Position numbers and translations under genes: made by a program. Positions 15,501 to 27,500 of a stretch of 60,000 nucleotides of DNA are shown here, piece by piece (positions within the stretch are counted from its first letter, which is position 1; each line of letters opens with the position of its first letter). Source of the DNA: Glandiceps talaboti (Eukaryota; Hemichordata; Enteropneusta; Spengelidae). The notes beneath the pieces were generated by a model, which saw only the letters and a program-made list of their open reading frames with translations, did not search any database and had not been told where the DNA came from. The DNA lies in assembly GCF_964340395.1 (NCBI RefSeq), contig NC_135560.1, positions 23,764,175 through 23,824,174 on the forward strand, read 5' to 3'.

Positions 15501-18500
15501 GTTTTTGTACTCATTTACAGCTGAAATTACAAGTGTAGTTCAAGCAGTTTTTGTACTCATTTACAGCTGAAATTACAAGAGTAGTTCAAGCAGTTTTTGT
15601 ACTCATTTACAGCTGAAATTACAAGTGTAGTTCAAGCAGTTTTTGTACTCATTTACAGCTGAAATTACAAGAGTAGTTCAAACAGTTTTTGTACTCATTT
15701 ACAGCTGAAATTACAAGAGTAGTTCAAACAGTTTTTGTACTCATTTACAGCTGAAATTACAAGTGTAGTTCAAGCAGTTTTTGTACTCATTTACAGCTGA
15801 AATTACAAGAGTAGTTCAAGCAGTTTTTGTACTCATTTACAGCTGAAATTACAAGAGTAGTTCAAACAGTTTTTGTACTCATTTACAGCTGAAATTACAA
15901 GAGTAGTTCAAACAGTTTTTGTACTCATTTACAGCTGAAATTACAAGTGTAGTTCAAGCAGTTTTTGTACTCATTTACAGCTGAAATTACAAGAGTAGTT
16001 CAAACAGTTTTTGTACTCATTTACAGCTGAAATTACAAGAGTAGTTCAAACAGTTTTTGTACTCATTTACAGCTGAAATTACAAGAGTAGTTCAAGCAGT
16101 TTTTGTACTCATTTACAGCTGAAATTACAAGAGTAGTTCAAGCAGTTTTTGTACTCATTTACAGCTGAAATTACAAGAGTATATACATCTTTAAAGGACT
16201 TAGCATATAGTTCAAGAATGCATTTAAAATTACCATACCAGGAAGTTGTGATGCTACATATTGGTATAGATTCCCCTACCTGGTAAATGTGTGTTACTTT
16301 TATGTTGTCTAACGTTAGATCCACCAGCACTTTGGATTTGTCTAATGTGTGGTATGCCTGATGAGTTTTCATCACTTGATGAGTGTACATCTTGTGAGTC
16401 AGGCTGAGTTAGGTCTGTCAACTGTGTAGCATATGCTGTGGACGGATAGTGGATTTGTCGTCGACCGCTTGGCCCCGAACTACCTCGTTGTGCTGGGTCA
16501 GAATAATCTAATTCAAAAGGAAAAGAGGAAAGTACAACACTGGGTTTAAATAAGGTTTTAAATTAGGAACCCACAGTAACAGAGAAGTGAATTGCATAGA
16601 TATACAAAAGTCATGTATGTATACATGTATACACTGTACCTCAATTCAGGTGAGGAACCCTGATACAATATAACAGTCAGATAGATTTTATCTACTACCC
16701 TTACAGACACACCGATAGGAAAGTCTGGTAAACTATATATTTGTGGGTAAACGTAGATAGATTTCACCTACTTACTGCCCTTACAAAAACATTGCTTGGT
16801 CCAAGTGGAGATCTCTAATAAACCACATGCACTTTGGCAAACTCTTGAACAAAAATACTCCTGGGAAACCTGGTAAATATGTAGGTAAGATTTTGGTTAA
16901 ATTTTACCTACTTGCTGCCCTAAAAATACACATTTACAAAAGTGAATCATGCCATTACATTGCCCCCTATCCAAGTATCTATGTAGATGAAGCATGCTGT
17001 ACTGTTTGTGACTTGCATCCTGTACTGTAGCTTACAGAGCAATGGTTTATTTTTAATATGTACATGTACACCTTAGAGGTCGAGACTCAAATTTAAAGCC
17101 TATGGCTATTGTATATTGTAATGCAAAACTCTTGGGTTTAGGCTATCATAGACTGTAATGGCAGACTTAAGGCTATCGTAGACCGTTATGGCAGACTTTA
17201 GGCTATCATAGACTGTAATGGCAGACTTAAGGCTATCGTAGACCATAATAACAGACGTTAGGCTATCGTAGACCGTTATGGCAGACTTTAGGCTATTGTA
17301 GCCCGAAATGGCAGACTTTAGGCTATTGAAAACTTTGATACCTGACTCAGTGACTGTTGGCTAATGTACTTCTGTAGACTCTACGGTGAGACCTATGGCA
17401 TTTAACAAAGTTAGTCAATTTTCAGACACTGCCTTTGGCCTAATTGTGTCTTTTAACACATACAAAGTACAGCTGGTATGTCTCCTTTAGAAACAGATAG
17501 CAGGACTAAAGACAGGTGTGCATTACAAGCCATGCCATTTATCATGCACATGTACCTATGTAATCATATACTCTATGTATTGCTACGGAGAAATCATGAT
17601 TTCTACCTGTGCAGTAATTTTCTGTATCACAACCTGGTACACTTTTCCCAAATAAGGTCAGTTACGTGAATTGCTGAATACTTTCTGTTGCTATATGTGT
17701 TGCTATAGTGTATCTTTCTATCTGTAAATAAAATAGCATGACTGATCACTGGAGATGATAACAATATATTCCAGGTTGTATTCTCACAAGTATAAGTTTA
17801 TGCCATAGTGTATACTTACTGTAATGTGGTGAAACTTGATATCGTTCTGGTGTGTGTTCACCAGATCTTCTCACTGGACTGCCATGGACTTCATTTGGAC
17901 GGAAAGCTGCTGACTGGTCCCTTGTTAGACGAAAGTCAGGATTCTGTACAAATTACAGAAGAAAAATATATTCATTGTAGGTGACATCAGAAGACAGGAT
18001 TCAAATTCAGACTATACACTTATCTAGTTGTACACTTCAAAAAATTTTTTTTGACTCAGTGAAAGGATTCATTGCACTTTGAGAAATCCTTTTTGAGACC
18101 AATTTTAAGGCAAATCCCATATTTGATTACATCATATGCACACAGATCACAAACAACTGTCCATAGATAGAATTCTTACCTGCAATCCACACATAACATA
18201 CAACTGTCGATACATAGAATTCTTACCTGCAATCCACACACCACATACAACTGTCCATATATAGAAACTCTTACCTGCAATCCACACATCACATACAACT
18301 GTCCATTGATACTCAGCATCGTAACTCACTTTCACTCTGTCTAACCCTACCATCACCAATGCAATGTCACATTCTCTTATGCTGGCTATTTATTTTGATT
18401 CATCACTACAATTAAGTCAGATTGGAGTTACAAATATCCATAGCGTGTGATTTACACAGGATATTGACAGCTAAAACCATTGGTTGCCGTTAGCAATCCC

Positions 18501-21500
18501 ATTATCACCAATGACAATGTATACAACATAGCACCTGCTACTAAGTGTGGTCGTCAGTCTCTAAACTACAAATTACTCTAAAGTAGGTTTTTACAACTAC
18601 GCAGTTTAAACTCAGTGTTACTTTAAACAGAATTTCCCTATTATATATGTCAAATGTGTTTTTAATATTAGATTAATAGTCTAGACAGAACCACTCATGA
18701 GTACATGAAATATAAAAACATTTAGTGCAAACTACACTTGTATGGTATATAATAACAAGTCTGTGTAGATATCAGTACAGAGCTCACGTTGATTTGTCTT
18801 ATTCAAAACTTGATGAAGTTTTGACATTATAAATGATTCTTTATATATCTAAGATTTGGAGTACAATAGTATACCTAAGTGGACTCTCAGTAAGTTGCGC
18901 TTTGCTAACTCACAGTTTCAGCTAAGTCATGGGTACCACTTTTGCTCACATTTTTTCTATTGTTCCTAATTTAATTACATTGAATCCCAAGCGTTTCACA
19001 GTCAAAAACTCCACATAGGTTTGTCTACTCTCTAGAATGGTGATTCCACTGTTGAACCATCTTTACACAACACGACACGACACGACATGACAAGACACAA
19101 CACAACACAACACAACACAACACAACACAACACAATGCAACGCAATGAATATTCATGGCAATATTCAATGTCTACAGTATTGTAGTCAAAATTATTTTTA
19201 AGATAACTACTCAACTAACTTTCTATAACTGGACCATTTTGCTTTCTGATTTGTTATTGGTTATTTAAATAATTTTTCAGGGGATGGAGTGGGGTGGGTG
19301 GGGTGGGTGGGATGGGTGGGGTGGGTGGGATGGGTGGGGTGGCTGGGGTGGCTGGGATGGGTGGGGTGGGTGGGATGGAGTGGGGTGGGTGGGGTGGGTG
19401 GGATGGGTGGGTGGATGCATATTAGACTTTTAATGTTACTCTTACAATATTAATTTGCAAGTTTCAGGTTCTTCAAGTGTCTTGGACAATCTGACAATGA
19501 AGTCGTTGGTTTTGGGAGAAAGTGGAATGACTGCAACTTATCAAGGGTTGTAACTCAGCAAGGGCTTATTGTACAATACATCCAAAGACATGCAATTAAA
19601 CAAAGAAGTATTTGAGTCTGTTATGTACATGTACAGACAGACACACTCTTGTTTGACATGCTGCTCAGTTACACACTAGAGAGGAGCATTATGCCACACA
19701 GACATTTCACTGATGTTTTACAGTATCTAAGCTACATCGATGAGAATGAATATTGTCAGACAGCTCAACTACAGTGTATGTGCCTCCAATATGTCACAAG
19801 ACATACATACATACATACTACAATACGGTGGGTAACATGTTGATCATAGTGTTATTAATGGAATGGTTTTTATCCCAGAGCATTTGCTCACAATTGTTCA
19901 GAGTTGCTTTACAATCAAACGTTTTAAAAACAAGTTTACTTTAAGACAAGAAAAACTTGTTTGTCTTTTTTCAACCTAAAGTGACAAAACTTGCTAATTT
20001 GCATGCACCAATACAATAGATAAACTTTTTTTGTGTGACAAGTACTGGGAGAAGCAAGAGTGAACAGTAGAAAAAATAGGAGCCAAGGATTAACTGCCAC
20101 TTGGCCTCCACTGCAAGTTAGCTAGTGTTAACATGGCCATCACTGCAAGTTAGCTAGTGTTAACATAGCCATCACTGCAAGTTAGCTAGTGTTAACATGG
20201 CCATCACTGCAAGTTAGCTAGTGTTAACATGGCCATCACTGCAAGTTAGCTAGTGTTAACATAGCCATCACTGCAAGTTAGCTAGTGTTAACATGGCCAT
20301 CACTGCAAGTTAGCTAGTGTTAACATGGCCATCACTGCAAGTTAGCTAGTGTTAACATGGCCATCACTGCAAGTTAGCTAGTGTTAACATAGCCAACATT
20401 TCAAGTTTGCCAGGGTCAACATAGCCAACATTTCAAGTTTGCCAGGGTCAACATAGCCAACATTTCAAGTTTGCCAGGGTCAACATAGCCAACATTTCAA
20501 GTTAGCTAGGGTCAATATAGCCAACATTTCAAATTAGCTAGGGTCAATATAGCCAACATTTCAAGTTAGCTAGGGTCAACACAGCCAACATTTCAAGTTA
20601 GCTAGGGTCAATATAGCTAACATTTCAAGTTAGATAGGGTCAATATAGCCAACATTTCAAGTTAGCTAGGGTCAATATAGCTAACATTTCAAGTTAGCTA
20701 GGGTCAATATAGCTAACATTTCAAGTTAGCTAGGGTCAATATAGCCAACATTTCAAGTTAGCTAGGGTCAATATAGCCAACATTTCAAGTTAGCTAGGGT
20801 CAACATACATCACTACTACAAGTTACATGTAGTTAGGGTCAACTATATTAACATTTATCCTTAGGTATGCTCAAATGTGAATCATTTGAGACTGTAATTC
20901 CATGAATATATACACAGAGGTAATTCCAATTGTGACAGGTATGCAAAGGTATAATACTTTATATCATCAGTATAAGAATCCCTAAGGATATAGCAATGAA
21001 TTATGTGAGGAGAATGCTAACATAGTCTTCTCACAGTGACATTAAACCACTCAACAAAATTCACACAACATATGCACTTCTAAAGTTCTAATGCAACGTG
21101 ATAGAGTTCAAGTCCTGACAACAATAGTGGTACTATTACAAATGCTACAATATATCAATCATACTGTATACACCACACAATGTAAAGTTAGTCATGCATA
21201 TAATGTTCACAAATCAACAGCTGACCCTTCATTCTGAATGGTGATTTGAGGGTAAAAGTTAATTACAAACACCGACGATGTGCGATTGAGAATAAGTTCC
21301 AGAATGGCTTGGTGGTTTGAACAGTTCAAAACTTGTACAGATTGTATGGACACAAAGACCTGGGGTAATAAAAGTTGATGCACTCATTTGAAAACTGCTT
21401 CATAACATAGCAACGACCTGTTTATCAGTGAAAACATGGTTCAAGTTTGGACACATTGACTTTAACAACTTGACCATGAACAAGCTATACTAAAGAAGAC

Positions 21501-24500
21501 TTAAAAGATCGACTGTTTAAAATAATCATGTCTATATGCAGTCTGATATCCTAGAGTCACTGTTTGTGAGTATATTACCATGGCATTGGACAACGTTAAA
21601 TACATTTAATTAAATTGGGTTCAATACCAATTTATATCTATTTGAATGTAATTGTAGGTTAAGTCCATGGGAGAAAGTTAGATTTTTCCATGTTTTTTTT
21701 CTTCTCTTTGAATGATTTGAAATATAACGCAAGTCCATTTAGATGTCAAAAACAGAACTTTGAAAGTCACTGTGACATTTGCACAGAATATGTAATGTAC
21801 ATGTATACCATTTCTATACTATGGTGTGTTTTTTGTAAAAAATCTTGACCAACCTGAATATATCGGTTGGTGAATGAACCTACAGGACACAACAAACTGT
21901 CTGTGTCTCCATGTCTCCACTCAAGCTTTACAATAATACATGTACCTTTACAAAGCAGTCTAGCAGGCTTACTAATACATTATACTATATATATATGCTA
22001 TCATACACCATTTGAGTCTCTTCCCATACTTACAAGCAATGGAGTACCACTGGATGACTTAATCACAACAAGGGAATCTTCCCAATTCCATACTGGTTTT
22101 CCAGCCGCTGACATAATTTGATAAAATTTGCTCTATGATATTTGATCATGCTCCATCCATATGTACTATTTGGTATGTTGTGCCTTAAGCTGATTTTTGG
22201 TGACAATCCTGCCTCTCTATTCAATTACTCTACGAAAACACAGTACTAATCCTTGTGGATTTACAATGCCATTCATTCTCATAACCAGTCATGGTACACG
22301 GCTGTGTATATACCGCTTAATAAGACAGATCCTATACATACGCCTACAAATAGCCTGAAATTAAACTGCCTAGTAGAATCGTATATCACGGGTGTGAAGT
22401 TGTCATGTCTTCCTACCAACAAATCATGCCTGTACTTATCTCTATTCACCCCTTTAATCAACTGTTGTCGTAGCTACTCTTTGTTGAACTCCAAGAATTC
22501 CTTCCTTTGTTTGTGATACATGGGTCCTAAGCTAAGCAAATCTCTACATGTTTGCTATACATATAGCTATTGAGACAACACAATATAGCACTAGAGGCTG
22601 TCTAGTGTCTGTGGCCGCTTGTTTATCATGTTCCTCTCTTAGCCTATTCCCCCAAGGCTTATACTTATTATACAATCTGGAAAACTATTGTGATTGCTCC
22701 TTTGGTACTGAAAAGGGATGTTTAGGCCTCAAGTGTAAGTAATCATACTGGACAGTTTTATGTAAAAACCTCCAGACTGAGTGTAAGTAATCATAGACAG
22801 TTTTATGTAAAACTGAATGAAGTTCAGGCTTCAGCTAAATCTAACAGGTTGATAGTCATGAATGTCTATGAAGGAGAACTTCTTTTTTTTTTTTTTTTGC
22901 TCCTATGGTACTGTTTTGTCAGTAGTTTTGTTATTTTTGTCTATTTATCGTTGCTATGGTTTCTAAACCAAGTCAAGGCAGTAAAGACATTAGATTATTA
23001 ATGAGTTGTCTACATTATAAAGATTCAATACACCTGATCCTCTTTAGTACTGACATTCACTATACAAATGTATTGCTATTGTTCTGTTAGTATACTAGTA
23101 TTTAGTATATGTTAATTAAGTTCCTTTTTTTGTTATTGGAAATAGACTTGTTATGAAGTGCTACAAGATATTAGTTTCTTGTGATGTCTTTGGTGTTACT
23201 ATCTCAAGAAGCTCTCTAGCCCAGAGACTTGTCTTGGTGTTACTATCTCAAGAAGCTCTCTAGCCCAGAGACTTGTCTTGGTGTTACCATCTCAAGAAGC
23301 TCTCTACACCCAGATACATGTACTTGTTTTGGTGTTACTATCTCAAGAAGCTCTCTACACCCAGACACTTGTCTTGGTGTTACTATCTCAAGAAGCTCTC
23401 TACACCCAGACACTTGTCTTGGTGTTACTATCTCAAGAAGCTCTCTACACCCAGACACTTGTCTTGGTGTTACTATCTCAAGAAGCTCACTACATCCAGA
23501 GCCTTGTCTTGGTGTTACTACATGTATCTCGAGAAGCTCTCCACACCAACAGCTTTGGTGCAGAAAGCTTCTTGAGATAGTACAATTGACACCATGACAC
23601 ATCTCTTGGTGTAGAGAGCTTCTTGAGATACAGATTACAGATTTTTTATGAAATGATCTTCTAATTTACTGTTCACTAAAAAGACACCTAAGTACATGTA
23701 AATGTCACAACATTTTCCCATCCCTTGTGCCTATTATGAAGTTTTAAAACCTTGGCCAAAGGGAACAATACTATGGGCAACTTTACATAATAATTCACCC
23801 ATGATACATTGTAAACACTGTGTAAACAGTGTATTTCAAAAACTCACACAACGTGTGAACTGTGCACTGTGTAAAATGATCATGTAGAGAATAGTCTATA
23901 TGGTACTGGTAACCCAGTAGCTATGGTATGTGTCATTTCACTAGGATTAAGTCTTTCACCAATTGTACTTCATAGACAAGTATAGGGCAACACGTTTATA
24001 TTTCACTAGGCTTATTGAGTACAATAGCAACTAAGATCATAATAAAACAGAAGAATTGCATTAAATTCAGCTGTGTGTATGTGTGTGTGTGGGTGGGGAG
24101 GGGGGGGGGGCAGGGGTACATGACATCCTTGGTGTTGTATAACAGTACTATTTTGATAGTATAAGTTAACTTATGTGAATATAATTTAAGGCACTATAGA
24201 ACAACACTGCATGATGAAAATAGCAAATGGAGATATTGCCAGAATATAGAAGAAAGGTAACTTTGTGGAAAGTTCATGTTAGATGTCAACCTCTCACCAT
24301 AATATTTCTGAAGTATGTTTTGCTAAAGTTGGTAACAGAACAGTTGGCAACAGAAAAGGATTGCTATGAACCATTTGGTTTATTACTAAGATTGCAAATT
24401 TCAGCTTTAAATTATATTTTATGCCTAGATATGCACTTGTGGTGACACCATCATGCAACCAATGATGTGCTTTTTTGATTTGGCCATAGAGGCCTAGATA

Positions 24501-27500
24501 TGCACTTGTGGTGACACCATCATGCAACCAATGATGTGCTTTTCTGATTTGGCCATAGAGGCCTAGATATGCACTTGTGGTGACACCATCATGCAACCAA
24601 TGATGTGTTTTTCTGATTTGGCCACAGAGGACAGTCTTCTTAGAAAATTGTTTTATCAGATTTAAGAATATTCTTATGTTCAAGTGTAGGGTTGTCAGGT
24701 ACCTTTATATAAATTGTGAGTGGAAGTGTACATCATAACGACATTTAAATACATCAGCTGATGGGTGTCTTGACAAAGATGAATAGAGGTAACATAGACA
24801 TCATTGATTGTGTAATAAAATTTTAATCCACACATAACCTGACATGATCAGTTAAGTAGCAATTACTAGTATATTGATGTATCAGTAATGGACACTAATA
24901 CTAAACTAGGGAAGCTTTTAATGAGGTACTCAGGAAACAAAGTTACAAGTCTCACTCTCAGTCTTTCAAGGACACACCCAATTCCTTCCAAACAGGTACG
25001 GTTGACAATCTGACTTGCATTGTCTATGATATGAGGGGCTATTATTCACATGGTGACATAGGTAAGGTTGACAACCTGACTTGCATTATCTATGATGAGA
25101 GGGGCTTTATTCACATAGGTAAGGTTGACAACCTGACTTGCATTGTCTATGATGAGAGGGGCTATTATTCACATAGGTAAGGTTGACAACCTGACTTGCA
25201 TTGTCTATGATGGGAGGGGCTATTATTCACATAGGTAAGGTTGACAACCTGACTTCCATTGTCTATGATGGGAGGGGCTGTTATTGACATTTATGGTTTG
25301 TTTGTTATGGTCATTTACAGTAGCCTATACAATGAATTCTAATTATAGCTTTGATTTAAAAACAAATTAACAGTTTTTATTACATTAATCACTGACTTTT
25401 TTTCTATACATCAAGGACATTACATTGTGGCATCAAAGATTTGGGGGGGGGGGGGGAGAATGTAAATGAACTCTTTTCTTGTAAACAAGGTACATAAATA
25501 TTGATTCTACTATACCATAAGCAGCCAAGCAGCTATTTTGCAACATGGACCTCTACATTTCAATCGATGTATGGTTATAATTTGTTCTCTTATTTAGATT
25601 TTAAGGGGTGCATTAAAAAAAAATCTGGTTTGGAAATTGTTGCAGCTTCAAGGAACTGAAAGTTTTACAATTCACAACCATAGAACCTTATTGATGGATC
25701 AAAGAGAAATCCTGCCATTTGTAGTGATTGTTGTTCACAAACTGAGCTAACATATGTTTTTGTATTTTAAAGTATAAATAGCGAACTCCTGCACGATACC
25801 ACTTTAGTACACAAGTTTAGCAGCACAGTGACAAAGCCCCCTTTGACCATAGAGGGCGCACTACCAGTATCAAATACAGATATCAGTAAGATTTGAGAGA
25901 CCCATGACAACAGAAAGGTTTCCCATTTTTGATAGGAAAAATAGTAGTGATTTCTGGAATCACTTCTGATTCTTATTAGATTATGTTGTGATAGAATTTC
26001 AAGAAACTAAGGATCAGAAGTAATTATGGTGATTGAAAATGACAACATTTGCATTTGTACTTGGCCAATAATCTCTTAAAAAGCAAAGAAAGGGTATAGT
26101 ACTTGGTTAAGCATTTTGGAACTATCATAGCGAGAGAAAAATCTGGACTAATTGTACAATTTTAGGTATTTTAATAAAGGTCTCTTGCTGTAAGTACATG
26201 TAACACTGCAGCTTGTATTTTGTGTATATTATTGAAAATAAGCAATTCCTTCAGGACCATCTCACCTGTTGTTCATCATGATAATAACCGTACATTATAT
26301 CTAAAACAAGGGATATATGTACATCCTAGCACTAGGATGTGGTGACATCCTAGTTCTAGGAAAAAGAATACAGCTATGTACCAGCTGTGTGCCTCACAGC
26401 CCCGTTTCAGGGGAAATTTTTTTTTCTGCCCAGCAACATGGTTGTGAAAAATATGCCTGTTGCATGGATGTGGAATACTGCCTCTGTGCCATGACTGTTT
26501 TGCACATCCCAGTACCATAGCTGTGTACTGCATACCTAGCACACAGTTGTGTGCATTATGTAACAGCTATGAAAATGTAGGATTGATGATTGATAAAACA
26601 TACTATTTGCATGATGTTACTTCAAATGAAAAAGGCTCTACAATCAATGGATTTATTCTAGAAAAGTAAATTTTAGTGCCAATAATTATTCCTGCTGTGG
26701 TTATTTTATGTCCATCATGTATCACATCCTGCTATCTACTGACCTAGTTCTAAATTCTATACAAGTCACTCTTGATGTCATATTTTTTAACATTTCTAAC
26801 AATTATGATTTATCATCCTGATAATGTATATTTTGTATAATGTCTGCCTTGTAGTTTATAACATTCTAAAAAACACTTTGTTACGTATATCACTTAGAAA
26901 CATTGTACCCAGTCATGTAAGTGGAGTCATGATGGGTGAATGGTTAGCGTGACCGGCTTGGAATCTACAGGTTGCAGGTTCGAGCCCCGTCGCTGCCTGC
27001 TGTTTGTTTCTGAGTGGCTAAAGTCCTTGGGCAAGATTTGAACCACGACTGTGCCTCAGTCAACCCAGCTGTATAATTGGGGACCTGGTAGGATGTAGGT
27101 TGCAATGTGAAAGCTTTAATCCTATGCGCTTAAATGGCTGCAATGGATTGTATGCTCCCCGGGGAGTTGATGAAGACTAGCGGGCCGTTGTGCCGTTCCG
27201 ATGCGAGCCAGGAGTAATAATTGTAAAGCGCTTTGAGCACGGAGTGGGAAAGCGCTATATATAAGAATCCAACATTATGTAGCCTAGATTCCATGCCTGT
27301 CATTGTGAGCTGTGGGTAACAGCTGAAATCAATGACAAGCACAGGGCTACCAGTTATGCTTTGTACCACTGTACCAGTCAACAAAGTTCAAATGTAACAC
27401 CTGGTATCAAACCCAGTCATGTCAATAACTAAATGTATGTATTTCAACTTGATAATGCTAGTTCTGACAATGACTGATTGCTTTATTTGTTTATGACCTG

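Noticed and set aside
18147-18359. LRRC49 exon between exons 2 and 3
   Set aside because: Exons 2 and 3 already join in phase 0, and the 62-nt candidate would shift the frame. Kept only as a splicing-decoy finding.
23229-23602. Four open frames of about 100-122 codons on both strands
   Set aside because: All come from a 45-bp repeat (multiple of three) without stops.
24294-24683. 129-codon minus-strand frame with three HHWLHDGVTTSAYLGLYGQI-like repeats
   Set aside because: It is the translation of a 69-bp tandem repeat and has no splice or family support.
26941-27000. A genuine tRNA gene
   Set aside because: It has A and B boxes but no complete cloverleaf, and it is followed by a SINE body and tail shared with a second copy.
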